The notes under the pieces: generated by a model
What the model saw: the letters and a program-made list of their open reading frames with translations, nothing else
What the model was told of the DNA's origin: nothing
Database searches by the model: none
Position numbers and translations under genes: made by a program
Assembly (NCBI GenBank): GCA_944392455.1
Contig: CALXWP010000001.1
Location: forward strand, 162,726 to 226,725
Direction of reading: 5' to 3'
Source of the DNA: an uncultured Clostridia bacterium
GTDB lineage: Bacteria; Bacillota; Clostridia; TANB77; CAG-508
DNA length: 64,000 nt
Shown: positions 40,470-50,214 of the stretch, piece by piece
Layout: each line of letters begins with the position of its first letter
Numbering within the stretch: position 1 is the stretch's first letter

Positions 40470-41528
40470 TTATTGTTTATTTTCTCTTTTGTTTAATTTC
40501 TTGGTATTCAGCAAAAGTTCATCAAAATCCGATATATAAATTCTATCCTGTATTACTCTGTATTTTTCAAACTCTGTTTCAGCATGAATTTTTGCCATCT
40601 CTGCTGAAATTTTTCCATTGTCTTTTAAAATTTCATGATCCCATAATTTTAAAAATCCATTTAATCTTTCTTCCCAATCTGCCATTGTCATTGGGATATG
40701 TCTCATAGCTTGCATTTCTGCTAAATCTAAATATGCAGATACCATTCTTTCTAGTTGCTCTATTTCTTTTTCAGATAAATAGTTTTTGGCAACAATAACA
40801 TCATATTTATGTATTTTGCTGTTAGGAGCTCCTTCCCAAGAAGTTAACCCCATGTGTTCTTTAGTACTATCTGCTCTATTATAAATTATTTCAGCAGCTG
40901 TATTTCCAGAAACTGCATAATGTAATTTATTTTGAACTGATGTAAAAAATCTAATTGTAGCTTTTGCTGTTTTATCATAATCAATTGAAGTTTCATAAAT
41001 ATCAGTAATTTTTTGATAAAATTTTCTTTCTGACATTCTTATTTCTCTTATACGTTCTAATTGCTCTTCAAAATATTTTTCTGTTAAAATTGAGCCACCG
41101 TTTTTTAGACGTTCGTCATCCATTACCCAACCTTTTATTGTATAATCTTTTACAATCTGATTTGCCCATTTTCTAAATTGTACCGCTCTTTCATTGTTCA
41201 CTTTAAAACCAACAGCAATAATCATTTGTAAATTGTAATGTGCAACATTTCTTGAAACCTCTCTATTCCCTTCTTTTTGAACTATTAGGAAATTCCTAAT
41301 AGTTGAATCTTTTTCTAGTTCATTATCTCTATATATATTTGCAATATGTTCATTAATTGTGGCAACATTTACATTATATAAGGTTGCCAACATTTTCTGT
41401 GTAAGCCATATATTTTCATCTTCATATCTAACTTCTACTGATTCTGGATTGTCTCCTACTGCTGCTACATAAGTTAAATACTCAGCTGCACTGGAACGAA
41501 TTGTAATTTCATTTTTCTTTCTAGCCAT
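40470..41528 (-). CDS. rhuM: RhuM family protein
   Basis: 352 residues of the RhuM (virulence protein) family, named for a Salmonella pathogenicity-island gene; molecular role unknown. The N-terminal part has IWLTQKMLATLYNVNVATINEHI, typical of the family's DNA-binding-like domain, then RNVAHYNLQMIIAVGFKVN and AVQFRKWANQI. The C-terminal half is helical and includes a segment resembling a Fic-like or DUF4268-type tail (SWEGAPNSKIHKYDVIVAKNYL). GGAGTG precedes ATG at 41528. RhuM genes are commonly mobile and near restriction systems; here gene remnants lie on both sides, consistent with an acquired cassette. Confidence 0.85.
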   Translation of the reverse strand: MARKKNEITIRSSAAEYLTYVAAVGDNPESVEVRYEDENIWLTQKMLATLYNVNVATINEHIANIYRDNELEKDSTIRNFLIVQKEGNREVSRNVAHYNLQMIIAVGFKVNNERAVQFRKWANQIVKDYTIKGWVMDDERLKNGGSILTEKYFEEQLERIREIRMSERKFYQKITDIYETSIDYDKTAKATIRFFTSVQNKLHYAVSGNTAAEIIYNRADSTKEHMGLTSWEGAPNSKIHKYDVIVAKNYLSEKEIEQLERMVSAYLDLAEMQAMRHIPMTMADWEERLNGFLKLWDHEILKDNGKISAEMAKIHAETEFEKYRVIQDRIYISDFDELLLNTKKLNKRENKQ

Positions 41529-41548
41529 TCAATATCACTCCATTTCCT

Positions 41549-41644
41549 TTAATTTTTATAATTTACTACTTTTACTTCATAATATGCCTCTAAACAATCT
41601 CCTTTTTTCTTTCCTTGTCCATCTCCTTCATCTACATACCAATA
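41549..41644 (-). pseudogene. Short C-terminal gene remnant upstream of rhuM
   Basis: After a TGA at 41645-41647 an open stretch of 31 codons begins WYVDEGDGQGKKKGDC and ends VKVVNYKN, just before TAA at 41549-41551. It has protein-like composition but no start or binding site. Probably the tail of a lost gene. The rest of the 41529-41791 gap shows nothing else recognisable. Confidence 0.3.
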
Positions 41645-41791
41645 TCATTCTTTAATTACTTTTAAAAACCAACTTGTATACGGAAATTATCAAATATAAA
41701 TTCCATTTTCATAGATTTTATTTTCCTTTCATGACATATAAAACCCTACTGTTTTTTTATTTTTCATTGTAACATGTAATTTAACAGTTAC

Positions 41792-42361
41792 TTAAATATT
41801 ATTTTCAATAATATTTATTGTTTTTATAAATCGAATTACTTCATCTGCATCTTCATCAATTAGACCGTAATTCATAACTGCTATATTTTTATTTATATTA
41901 TAAAACGAAATGTCAGACCAATTTTTATTTTCATCATAATAGCCTATAACGGCTTCTTTACCATTATTTAAAATAATATTTTTTGAAGTTCTACCTGTAC
42001 CACAAACTCCGAATGGTTTATTGTAAAAATATAACATAGCATATTGATTTTCATTATTTTTATATAATTTTAAAGCATATTTATAAAAATCATTTTCTTC
42101 GTTTTGTAGAATTTCTTTGTAGTTCCATTCACTCGGAATATTTAATTCTAATTTAATATTATCTATTTCTTTATAATAATTTTTCTGATTATCTACTGTT
42201 TCAACAGGAGTAGAACTAATATCTTCAACTTTAAAATTAAAGTCTGCCCTATTTGTAACACTATTTTCAATTATTTTATAAGTAACCACTATACCTATAA
42301 CTATAATCAAAGCAATTAAAATACCAATAATTATTTTCTTATTTTTGTTCATTTTAACCAC
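41792..42361 (-). CDS. Membrane-anchored extracytoplasmic protein, unknown
   Basis: 189 residues with one N-terminal hydrophobic helix (about 8-28) and an external alpha/beta domain containing KLELNIPSEWNYKEI, YFYNKPFGVCGTGR and a late DEVIRFIKTINI segment. This resembles small PsbP-like or lipoprotein-type domains of Firmicutes in outline only. The start is GTG at 42361 with AAGG eight bases upstream; ATG three codons later is an alternative. No function assigned. Confidence 0.6.
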   Translation of the reverse strand: MVKMNKNKKIIIGILIALIIVIGIVVTYKIIENSVTNRADFNFKVEDISSTPVETVDNQKNYYKEIDNIKLELNIPSEWNYKEILQNEENDFYKYALKLYKNNENQYAMLYFYNKPFGVCGTGRTSKNIILNNGKEAVIGYYDENKNWSDISFYNINKNIAVMNYGLIDEDADEVIRFIKTINIIENNI

Positions 42362-42431
42362 CAGTTCAACCTTTCCTTGTATAAAATTTAATCATAAAGA
42401 TAAATTTTTGCAGTATTATATCATAATCAAA

Positions 42432-42465
42432 AAAATTACTCTATATTTTCATATAAAGTAATTTT
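42432..42465 (-). terminator. Intrinsic terminator after 42481-42720
   Basis: AAAATTACT (42432-42440) pairs with AGTAATTTT (42457-42465); on the minus strand TTTGATT follows. It lies 16 bases after the stop codon. Confidence 0.6.
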
Positions 42466-42480
42466 AGAAATTGTAATTTA

Positions 42481-42720
42481 TTATGCTATAAAAACATTAT
42501 AAATAACCACAACATATAAAAATACTGCTGTAATAACAGTTAGTATAAAACTACTATTTTCTCTACTTTTCTTATACTCAATACTTCTCAATACTAATAA
42601 AGTAGCTAATGCTAAAAACATTATTGGATTTGCAATATCAAAAGATATAACTTTTAATAATCCTAGTAATGCAAATAGCATTGTAACTATTGATAATATA
42701 ATCTTTGCAATTTTCACTTT
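42481..42720 (-). CDS. Small integral membrane protein
   Basis: 79 residues with three hydrophobic helices (about 4-23, 28-43 and 56-77) and a short basic loop (EYKKSRENS). It resembles small DUF3953-type proteins of Firmicutes. I choose GTG at 42720 because GGAGG lies five bases upstream; the ATG four codons earlier overlaps that site and has none of its own. Function unknown. Confidence 0.65.
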   Translation of the reverse strand, partial: KVKIAKIILSIVTMLFALLGLLKVISFDIANPIMFLALATLLVLRSIEYKKSRENSSFILTVITAVFLYVVVIYNVFIA

Positions 42721-42827
42721 TACCTCCTCCATAAATTACTAGTTATTTTTTCTTTAACTCATTTGAATAATATATTAATTAAATCTCCATCCCTAATTTC
42801 TTCTTGTGGTAAAAATATATAACTTCC

Positions 42828-43412
42828 CTATAATTTTTTGTCATCCTTTGAATTTCTTGTCGCTGTAAGCATGTTTTTAATTTGCTTTTTATACCTATCT
42901 TCTTCTGAAAAAATGCAACCACAATATTTTTGCATATATAATCCTAGTTCTCTTGCTTTTGCTTGCCCTTCTCTAAAACCAACTCTAAAATCTCTATATA
43001 AAAATTGTAAATTATATTTCTCTGCTATTTCTTCACATATTCTTTTTAGTTCATCATGTTTTTGATATGGACTTACTAACAGTGTTGTAGTTATGGTATC
43101 ATATCCATTTTCTTTAGCATATTTTGCGGTTTGTTCTAAACGTACTCTATAACAATAATTAACACATCTATTTTTTAAATCACATATTACATTTTTACAG
43201 AATTCATCTAATCCATAATCTTCTTCAAATATAGCTTTTATATTAATAGAAGCTGTATACTCTTTTAAGCAATCTCTTCTTTGTTTATATTCCATGTATG
43301 GGTGAATATTTGGATTATACCAGTATACAGTAGGTTCAATTCCTTCTTTTCTTAAAGAATCAATACAATAAACACTACAAGGTGCACAACAAGTATGCAT
43401 TAATAATTTCAT
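42828..43412 (-). CDS. queH: Epoxyqueuosine reductase QueH
   Basis: Iron-sulfur enzyme that reduces epoxyqueuosine to queuosine in tRNA, the non-homologous replacement of QueG. Cys pairs are visible: MHTCCAPCS at the N-terminus, a CDLKNRCVNYCYRVRLEQTA segment in the middle and YCGCIFSEEDRY near the end, as in the QueH/DUF208 family. 194 residues. ATG 43412 is preferred to the ATG nine bases upstream, which abuts the AAGAG site. It follows the GT-C gene by a short gap on the same strand. No other queuosine genes are in the window, so precursor salvage is likely. Confidence 0.9.
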   Translation of the reverse strand: MKLLMHTCCAPCSVYCIDSLRKEGIEPTVYWYNPNIHPYMEYKQRRDCLKEYTASINIKAIFEEDYGLDEFCKNVICDLKNRCVNYCYRVRLEQTAKYAKENGYDTITTTLLVSPYQKHDELKRICEEIAEKYNLQFLYRDFRVGFREGQAKARELGLYMQKYCGCIFSEEDRYKKQIKNMLTATRNSKDDKKL

Positions 43413-43431
43413 TTTCTTCATCTCTTTTCTT

Positions 43432-44889
43432 CTACCTAACTAATTTAATTTTTCCTTCTTTTGTTTTTTCTATTTTTACATTCATTCCTTTTATTATTAA
43501 CATTCCTAGAATCATAATCGCTAAGTATGGTATTCCAAGTATTTGTGCTTCACTATGAAGCGCAAATGAGGCAAAATTTGCTATTTGACTTAAATAACAT
43601 ACTGCAAGTATTGTATCTTGAGATCTGCTTTTTAAGAAAAACATAGTTGGAATAAGCCACATAACATACCATGCATTAAAATTAGTAATAAGTACAAATG
43701 TAAATACTAATAAAAAAGTATTATATTTTCTAATTATTTGTAAAAAATTAATTTTCTTTTGTAATAACATTTTAATACAAACTATCACATAAACTATCGC
43801 AAAAGTTGCTAAAGCTATTGTTTGTATTGACATTACAGTATTTGTTCCAAAGAACTCATATATTACATACATTATAGATCTATTATATTTTGATTGTTGT
43901 ATAAATAATCCTGCAAGAACTCCCCAATCTCTCATATATATTAAATAGAATAATGCTATTATTATAATGTATTCTACTCCACATAAAATACAATATATAA
44001 TTCTTTTATTTACTTTTTTATTTCTTACATAATATATTACTATAAATGGAAGTATTAATATTGCTAAATACTTAATAGCTGTTGCCATTGCTATAAAAAC
44101 AACTGCAATAAATAAGTTTTTCTTCCTTATAATAAAATATATCGCAAGCAATATAAATAATATTATAAATATATCATTATGAACATTTGATATTGCTTCA
44201 AACAATATAAATGGATTTAACCCATACATAATCATAAATAATTTTTTTCTAGTTATTTTATATACAAGAAAAGCATTTAATAAATGAACTAAAATATTTA
44301 ATAACTTAAACAATACTAATGCTATATCTATATTCCCAAAAGACATATATGAAAGTCCAGTACATATTAAAGTCCAAAGCGGTCCATATACTACTGTTTC
44401 ATATTTCCAACAGTTTGCTACTTTATTAAACATTGGTTCATTTTGCCCTGTTTTATCTGTTATTTCTCCTGTTGAAGTATAATACGGATTTTCTCCATAA
44501 TGAGCTGCAGACCAACCATTAGCAATATATGAATATACATCTGTACTTGTATATGGAATAATTACTCCAAATATTATAGATGCTAGTATGACCATTATTG
44601 TTATTTGTTTTATATTTATTTTTTTATGTTTTTTTACTATCATTATATAAGCTAAAAATAATATAGTCATAATCAAAAAGAAAATTAATGCATTATTTAA
44701 TCTATCTGTTTGAGTCTCTGGATATTTAAAAAAATATGTCCATACTTCTACCGAAAACCTACATATTGTTTTATTTTTTATTAAATATATTATTGATGGT
44801 ATTGCAAAAACAATAGATGTAATAAAAAATATAATTATATGCAGACTTGCTCCTGATTTATCTTTCTTTAATTTCACAGTTTCTTCCAT
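43432..44889 (-). CDS. Polytopic GT-C type glycosyltransferase
   Basis: 485 residues with about twelve membrane segments and the same motif series as 12595-14055: TSTDVYSYIANG and ENPYYTS in the first external loop, VYGPLWTL, GLNPFILFE and NVHNDIF, then a C-terminal series of helices. Probably transfers a sugar from a polyprenyl carrier on the outer face of the membrane. AAAGGATT precedes ATG at 44889. Likely co-transcribed with queH, a chance operon rather than a functional link. Substrate unknown. Confidence 0.7.
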   Translation of the reverse strand: MEETVKLKKDKSGASLHIIIFFITSIVFAIPSIIYLIKNKTICRFSVEVWTYFFKYPETQTDRLNNALIFFLIMTILFLAYIMIVKKHKKINIKQITIMVILASIIFGVIIPYTSTDVYSYIANGWSAAHYGENPYYTSTGEITDKTGQNEPMFNKVANCWKYETVVYGPLWTLICTGLSYMSFGNIDIALVLFKLLNILVHLLNAFLVYKITRKKLFMIMYGLNPFILFEAISNVHNDIFIILFILLAIYFIIRKKNLFIAVVFIAMATAIKYLAILILPFIVIYYVRNKKVNKRIIYCILCGVEYIIIIALFYLIYMRDWGVLAGLFIQQSKYNRSIMYVIYEFFGTNTVMSIQTIALATFAIVYVIVCIKMLLQKKINFLQIIRKYNTFLLVFTFVLITNFNAWYVMWLIPTMFFLKSRSQDTILAVCYLSQIANFASFALHSEAQILGIPYLAIMILGMLIIKGMNVKIEKTKEGKIKLVR

Positions 44890-44926
44890 AATTTTAATCC
44901 TTTTGTTTTAGAATTTTATATTAAAT

Positions 44927-44965
44927 AAAGGAAGATTAATTAATATATAATTATCTTCTTCCTTT
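44927..44965 (-). terminator. Intrinsic terminator of ruvB
   Basis: AAAGGAAGATTAAT (from 44927) pairs with ATTATCTTCTTCCTTT (to 44965), with a small internal asymmetry; TATTTAATA follows on the minus strand. It begins 12 bases after the ruvB stop codon. Confidence 0.6.
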
Positions 44966-44977
44966 CAATATATATAA

Positions 44978-45985
44978 TTACTCACCTTCATATTGTACTC
45001 CAATATGTTCATATGCAGCAGGAAGTGCTACTCTTCCTCTAACTGTTCTTGATATAAATCCTATTTGTATTAAATATGGTTCATATACATCTTCTATAGT
45101 ATCTACTTCTTCTCCTAAAGTAGTTGCTATAGTTTCAATTCCTACTGGTCTTCCTCTATATTTAATAATCAATGTTTCTAAAATTTTTCTATCTATTTCA
45201 TCTAAACCTAAATCATCTATTTCTAACTTATTTAGTGCAATTTTTGTAATTTTTAATGTAATATTTCCATCACCTAAAACAGCTGCATAATCTCTTACTC
45301 TTTTTAATAACCTATTAGCAATTCTTGGTGTACCTCTTGATCTTCTTGCAATCTCTACTGCAGAATCATTATCAATATTTATTTCTAATATATTTGCAGA
45401 TCTTTTAACTATTGTCGTTAAATCTTCTGTATTATATAACTCTAATCTATGTATAATTCCAAATCTATCACGAAGTGGTGTTGCGAGTGATCCTGCTTTT
45501 GTTGTAGCACCAATTAGTGTAAATTTAGGTAAGTCCAATCTTATTGATCTAGCACTTGGACCTTTTCCTATTATAATATCTAAAGTATAATCCTCTAGAG
45601 CTGGATAAAGGATTTCTTCTACACTTTTATTTAATCTATGAATTTCATCTATAAATAATATATCAAACTCTGATAAATTTGTAAGTAAAGCTGCTAAATC
45701 ACCTGGTTTACTTATTGCAGGTCCTGATGTTATTTTTATATTTGAATTCATCTCATTTGAAATAATATTTGCAAGTGTAGTTTTACCTAAACCAGGAGGT
45801 CCATATAAAAGTACATGATCTAGAGCTTCTCCTCTTTTTTTAGCAGCTTCTATATATACTTTCATATTTTCCTTTACTTTGTCTTGTCCAATATATTCAT
45901 TTAAAGTTTTAGGTCTTAATGAATTTTCTAATCTTTCCTCTGCTACATCTGTAAGTTCTGGACTAATTAGACGTTCTTCTTCCAA
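44978..45985 (-). CDS. ruvB: Holliday junction DNA helicase RuvB
   Basis: AAA+ motor that drives branch migration of Holliday junctions with RuvA. 335 residues: N-terminal [18 protein letters not shown], Walker [11 protein letters not shown], Walker [10 protein letters not shown], sensor 1 [11 protein letters not shown], arginine finger region [10 protein letters not shown], and a C-terminal winged-helix domain. The start is TTG at 45985, placed by GGAGG eight bases upstream. RuvC is encoded elsewhere in the window (54917-55402); ruvA is not present. A glycosyl-1-phosphate transferase gene lies 15 bases upstream. Confidence 0.97.
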   Translation of the reverse strand: MEEERLISPELTDVAEERLENSLRPKTLNEYIGQDKVKENMKVYIEAAKKRGEALDHVLLYGPPGLGKTTLANIISNEMNSNIKITSGPAISKPGDLAALLTNLSEFDILFIDEIHRLNKSVEEILYPALEDYTLDIIIGKGPSARSIRLDLPKFTLIGATTKAGSLATPLRDRFGIIHRLELYNTEDLTTIVKRSANILEINIDNDSAVEIARRSRGTPRIANRLLKRVRDYAAVLGDGNITLKITKIALNKLEIDDLGLDEIDRKILETLIIKYRGRPVGIETIATTLGEEVDTIEDVYEPYLIQIGFISRTVRGRVALPAAYEHIGVQYEGE

Positions 45986-46000
45986 CTTCTATACCTCCAT

Positions 46001-47128
46001 TTATCCTTGTTTTCTTAAATGATCCTTATCTATTTTCTTTGTTTCAGTTTCTTCTTCACTCATTAATTTTGCAACATCTTTATATCCAATTGTAACAATT
46101 GCAATAATAAGTAGTGCAAATGAAAGTGCTTTCCAAATCCCACTTTCTAAGAGAATAACAGCAAACATACCCAAAGTTGCAGTTATTCCATACATTATAA
46201 GTACAGCCTGTTTTTGGCTATAACCTTTTGCTACTAATTTATGATGTAAATGTCCTTTGTCAGGTTTAAAAACAGCTTTTAATGATTTTCCTTTTATAAT
46301 TCGTCTAATTATAGCAAATAAAGTATCAAATATTGGCATTGCTAAAATTATAATTGGAGCTATTAGTACAAGTGCTGTATATGTTTTGGCAACACCTAAA
46401 ATTGATATTATTGCCAAAGAAAATCCCATAAAGTTTGAACCGGTATCACCTATAAATGTTTTTGCTGGGCTAAAATTAAATGGTAAAAATCCTACAATTG
46501 CTCCTGCTAGAGCTGTTATTAATACAATTGCAATTAATGGAGAGCCATTTAAAGCAAATACCATTAAAAGTGATAAACATGAAATTAATGTTACTCCTGA
46601 AGATAGCCCATCAAGCCCATCAATTAAATTAATTGCATTAGTTATACCAACTATCCAGCACACAGTAATTATATATGATGCTATACCTGATATAACAATT
46701 TTACCTTCTGTAAATGGTATGGAAATAAAATCTATTCTAATTCCACATGCTACAATTATAATTGCAGAAATAATTTGTGCTGCTAGTTTTACATAACTTG
46801 GAATACCTTTCACATCATCTATATAACATACTACCCCCAGTATTATAATTCCAACAACAAAACCGATCAAATTAATATAATAGTTTTCTTCTCCAAACAA
46901 GTCAATTTTTCCCTCTAATTGTGTAGTTATTAGTAAATATATTGTTGACACAAAAAAACCTGCAATTACTGCTAATCCACCAAGTCTTGGCATTGGTTTT
47001 TTATTTACTCTTCTATCATTTGGTATATCTATTGCTCCAACTTTTTTTGCCCATCTCATTGTGTGTGGTGTTATTACAAATGCTGTTAGAAACGCTAGTA
47101 AAAACGCTATTGCTATATCTCCCCACAT
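46001..47128 (-). CDS. Undecaprenyl-phosphate glycosyl-1-phosphate transferase, WecA/TagO type
   Basis: Integral membrane enzyme that places a HexNAc-phosphate on undecaprenyl phosphate, starting synthesis of wall teichoic acid or another surface polymer. 375 residues, about eleven helices. Motifs: PRLGGLAVI, the VCYIDDVKG acidic pair, NLIDGLDGLSSG, FIGDTGSNFMG and the cytoplasmic GHLHHKLV loop that marks WecA-like rather than MraY enzymes. GAGGATA precedes ATG at 47128. It could initiate the polymer that the LCP protein (51330-52349) attaches to the wall. Confidence 0.9.
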   Translation of the reverse strand: MWGDIAIAFLLAFLTAFVITPHTMRWAKKVGAIDIPNDRRVNKKPMPRLGGLAVIAGFFVSTIYLLITTQLEGKIDLFGEENYYINLIGFVVGIIILGVVCYIDDVKGIPSYVKLAAQIISAIIIVACGIRIDFISIPFTEGKIVISGIASYIITVCWIVGITNAINLIDGLDGLSSGVTLISCLSLLMVFALNGSPLIAIVLITALAGAIVGFLPFNFSPAKTFIGDTGSNFMGFSLAIISILGVAKTYTALVLIAPIIILAMPIFDTLFAIIRRIIKGKSLKAVFKPDKGHLHHKLVAKGYSQKQAVLIMYGITATLGMFAVILLESGIWKALSFALLIIAIVTIGYKDVAKLMSEEETETKKIDKDHLRKQG

Positions 47129-47202
47129 AATAATATATCCTCACTTTTCTTGTTATTTTTTATTTTGTTCTTTATATTTTTCCTTGATTTTCTATATTTA
47201 TT

Positions 47203-47898
47203 CTAATATTCTAAAATCTCTACATTATACCCTATGAATAGTCCACTTTCTATTACTCCAGGAATACATTTTATTTTCTTTTCTAAGTTTTCTTCAATAT
47301 TTTCAAACTTAACGTCTAATATAATATTAGAATTTTCCGTAATAATTGGTCCATCTTTTCCTACAGCTTTTCTAAGTGTAATATCTTTACCACCCATTTT
47401 AATTAATTCTTCTTTTATATAATTTACATTTTCTAAAATACATTCAACTGGTATTTTAAATTTTTCTCCTAATTTAGATACTCTTTTAGTTTTGTCAATT
47501 AAAATATATGTTATAGGTGAATTTACAATATTTAATTTTTCTTTAAAACTAGCTCCACCTCTACCTTTTATAAGCCAGTTATTATTATCTACCTCATCTG
47601 CTCCGTCAAAACTCCAGTCAGGCTTACATTCTATTAAACTTGCTGTTTTTATTCCTAAATATGAACATAACATCTTTATTTCATATGATGTAGGTATTGC
47701 TGTAATATTTATTCCTTCATTTTTTAATTTTTCTGCAATTGAAAGTATTGCTATATATGATGTAGAACCAGATCCAAATCCAATTACTTGTCCATCTTTT
47801 ACTTTATTTGCAATCATTTCTCCTAGTTTTTTCTTTTCTTCTATATTTGAAATATTTTCAAATTCAACATTAATTAAAATATCTTTATTCCAATTCAT
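47203..47898 (-). CDS. rpiA: Ribose-5-phosphate isomerase A
   Basis: Interconverts ribose 5-phosphate and ribulose 5-phosphate in the pentose phosphate pathway. 231 residues with GFGSGSTSYI (phosphate loop), SFDGADEVD, KGRGGASFKEK (catalytic Glu region), KDGPIITENSN and CIPGVIESGLF, the full RpiA motif series. ATG at 47898 has GAGG six bases upstream; the GTG four codons earlier lies too close to that site. Clostridia more often use RpiB, so RpiA here is mildly notable. Confidence 0.93.
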   Translation of the reverse strand: MNWNKDILINVEFENISNIEEKKKLGEMIANKVKDGQVIGFGSGSTSYIAILSIAEKLKNEGINITAIPTSYEIKMLCSYLGIKTASLIECKPDWSFDGADEVDNNNWLIKGRGGASFKEKLNIVNSPITYILIDKTKRVSKLGEKFKIPVECILENVNYIKEELIKMGGKDITLRKAVGKDGPIITENSNIILDVKFENIEENLEKKIKCIPGVIESGLFIGYNVEILEY

Positions 47899-48034
47899 AA
47901 TTAACCTCACTAAATATATACTTTACAAATTGTTATTATTTTACTTTTAGCATTATATCATTATATTTTTATATAGTAAACCTTATTTTTTTATAAATTC
48001 ATAAAAAAAATCAAAAATAAGTGCAAAGAAAGAA

Positions 48035-48051
48035 GAGAGGAAATTCCTCTC
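48035..48051 (-). terminator. Possible terminator of the hydrolase gene
   Basis: GAGAGG-AAATT-CCTCTC forms a short GC-rich hairpin about 55 bases after the hydrolase stop codon; the minus strand continues TTCTTTCTTTG. Confidence 0.45.
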
Positions 48052-48107
48052 CTCTCCGTATCTGCCAAATGATTGAAAACAAAATTAATTACCTAATTTT
48101 TAAACTC

Positions 48108-49031
48108 TTAACTTTCAATCCAATCAAGTATATCACAAAAGACTGCTTTTCTATCCTTCTCATGAAGAATATCATGTCTGTCTTTGCTATACAACTTAGA
48201 TCTGATATTTTTTACTCCGGCCTTCTTAAATGCATTGCATGCTTTTTTTACGCCTTTTCCAAAATCTCCTACTGGATCATCTGCTCCAGATAAGAAAAGC
48301 ACCGGTATATTTGTATTCATTTTCTGAATATTACTTACCTTAGACGTATAAAGCATACCGTTAAGAAGTTCTCTGAAAAGTCCAGCAGTAAAGTCTCCTC
48401 CTCTTTGAGGATCATTAATATAGCAATCAAGTTCCTCATTGTTTGCACAAAGCCAATCATAATCTGTCCTGTTTGGGCTAAACCTCTTGTTGTAAGTTCC
48501 AAAAGTAAGATCATGAATCTTTTGAGTGGAGTTAAAATCTCCTGCCTTCTTTGCCTCTGATTCTGCTAACATTTTAGCAATCTTGATGGCTACCGGAGAC
48601 ATCTGCCCTGTACCGATAAGAATAACTTTATCAACTTTTTCTTCAGGGTAATCGATAAGGAATGTTCTTACCAAGAAAGATCCTAAAGAGAATCCCAAAA
48701 GAATATATGGAATATTCGGGAATTCTTCTTTTGTCATTTCCATACAGGTTTTAAGATCTTTTACGGCATAGTTCCAGCTTCCTTCAGGTCCGAAGTACAT
48801 TTTATGGTTTCCTTTGGCAACTGACAATCCATGACCAAGATGGTCATTTCCAACAACAACATATCCTTCTTTTGCCATTTGAAGAGCAAACCATTTATAT
48901 CTCTCAATATATTCGGTTACTCCATGTGCAATCTGGATAATTCCTTTAGGCTCCATGTCTGGCTCCCATCTGCATCCATGAATAATAGTCTCATTGTCTG
49001 CAGATTTATAATGAAATTCTTCTCTGTACAT
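48108..49031 (-). CDS. Alpha/beta hydrolase, monoglyceride lipase-like
   Basis: Serine hydrolase of the S33/lysophospholipase group. 307 residues: HGVTEYIERY carries the oxyanion region, GNDHLGHGLS follows, the nucleophile elbow is LGFSLGS, the Asp is in SGADDPVGD and the His in SKDRHDILHE. ATG at 49031 has AAAGGAGG five bases upstream, better than the GTG eight codons earlier. Base composition is visibly less AT-rich than in the neighbours, with many C- and G-ending codons (CTC, ATC, AAG, TCC), which suggests recent transfer from a related but higher-GC species. The substrate is probably an acylglycerol or lysolipid. Confidence 0.88.
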   Translation of the reverse strand: MYREEFHYKSADNETIIHGCRWEPDMEPKGIIQIAHGVTEYIERYKWFALQMAKEGYVVVGNDHLGHGLSVAKGNHKMYFGPEGSWNYAVKDLKTCMEMTKEEFPNIPYILLGFSLGSFLVRTFLIDYPEEKVDKVILIGTGQMSPVAIKIAKMLAESEAKKAGDFNSTQKIHDLTFGTYNKRFSPNRTDYDWLCANNEELDCYINDPQRGGDFTAGLFRELLNGMLYTSKVSNIQKMNTNIPVLFLSGADDPVGDFGKGVKKACNAFKKAGVKNIRSKLYSKDRHDILHEKDRKAVFCDILDWIES

Positions 49032-49167
49032 ATTTTCCTCCTTTTCATTTGGCACATACTAGATTTATTATCAACTAATATATTTAGATTTTTGTTGATA
49101 AATAAGATCTTATATTAATTTTACTGCATTTTAAGGAGTTTTTCAAGTTTTATGTCTACTATATCAA

Positions 49168-50106
49168 CTAATTTACAGCAAAATTTATGCCTCTTGCTAT
49201 TACATCTTTCATTTTTTCTATTAGCTCATCTATTTCTTTTGGTGTTACTATAAAATTATACTCTTCTGGTGACAATACTTCTTTTATTAAATTATATTTA
49301 TCTTCTTCCTGTAATTTATTTAAGAAATCATTTGATTCTCCTTTATTTTGAACTTCCTCTATAAGTAATGTCAAACTATCTGCTGCAATTGTAGCAGCAT
49401 CCACAACTGTTGGAATTCCTATTGCTATTACTGGTATTCCTAAAGTATTTTTACTAATCTCTTTTCTTGTATTATCTACTCCTGCACCTGGTACAATTCC
49501 AGTATCTGCAAGTTGTATAGAACTACTTATTCTTTCTATACTTCTTGATGCTAATGCATCAATTACAATTAATAGCTTTGGTTTTATATTCTCTACTATT
49601 CCTTTTAATATTTCTAGTGTTTCTATTCCTGTTGTTCCTAGCACTCCTGGAGATATTGCACTTATTTCTCTTGTGCCTTCTTCTAATACTTCTGGCATAT
49701 ATTGAAGTAAATGTCTTGTAATATCAATTTCATTTATCACTTTTGGTCCAAGTGCATCAGGTGTTACATATATATTTCCAAGCCCAACTACTAGTATAGA
49801 ATCTTTTTCAGTTATTTGATTTTGAATTAATTTTTTTAACTCATTTGTTACTATTTCAGATGTTTTTTGTATTTCTTCTGTTGAAATATGTTTTAAGTTT
49901 TTAATATCAATTGTTATATAATTTCCTATAGGCTTATTTATAGCCTCTTCTCCTTTTTCACTTGTTATTTTTACTCTAGAAATATTAATTAAATCTTCTA
50001 CCTTTTCTTCTTCTGTTTCAATTCCATCAATTTCTTGTTCAATATTATGTGCTTTTTTGTATAAATCTCTTCTTTCTAAAGCTAAATCAGTTCTAAAATT
50101 ATACAT
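49168..50106 (-). CDS. gpr: Germination protease GPR
   Basis: Spore endopeptidase that degrades small acid-soluble proteins at germination. 312 residues, with the N-terminal FRTDLALE propeptide region, VVGLGN-YVTPDALGPKV, AISPGVLGTTGIET, LLIVIDALASRS and a GIVPGAGVDNTRKEIS segment, all typical of the A25 family. AAAGGAAG precedes ATG at 50106. Together with spoIIM and the Spo0E-like gene it shows that the organism forms endospores. Expression in the forespore is expected. Confidence 0.95.
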   Translation of the reverse strand: MYNFRTDLALERRDLYKKAHNIEQEIDGIETEEEKVEDLINISRVKITSEKGEEAINKPIGNYITIDIKNLKHISTEEIQKTSEIVTNELKKLIQNQITEKDSILVVGLGNIYVTPDALGPKVINEIDITRHLLQYMPEVLEEGTREISAISPGVLGTTGIETLEILKGIVENIKPKLLIVIDALASRSIERISSSIQLADTGIVPGAGVDNTRKEISKNTLGIPVIAIGIPTVVDAATIAADSLTLLIEEVQNKGESNDFLNKLQEEDKYNLIKEVLSPEEYNFIVTPKEIDELIEKMKDVIARGINFAVN

Positions 50107-50214
50107 AAAAATCTTCCTTTCTAAATATTTATATTATTTTTAGAAAAAAAGATTTTTTTATACTAGTTTTGGTAAATATTCATAATTTCATTTCTATTAT
50201 CTTTTTAATTAAAT

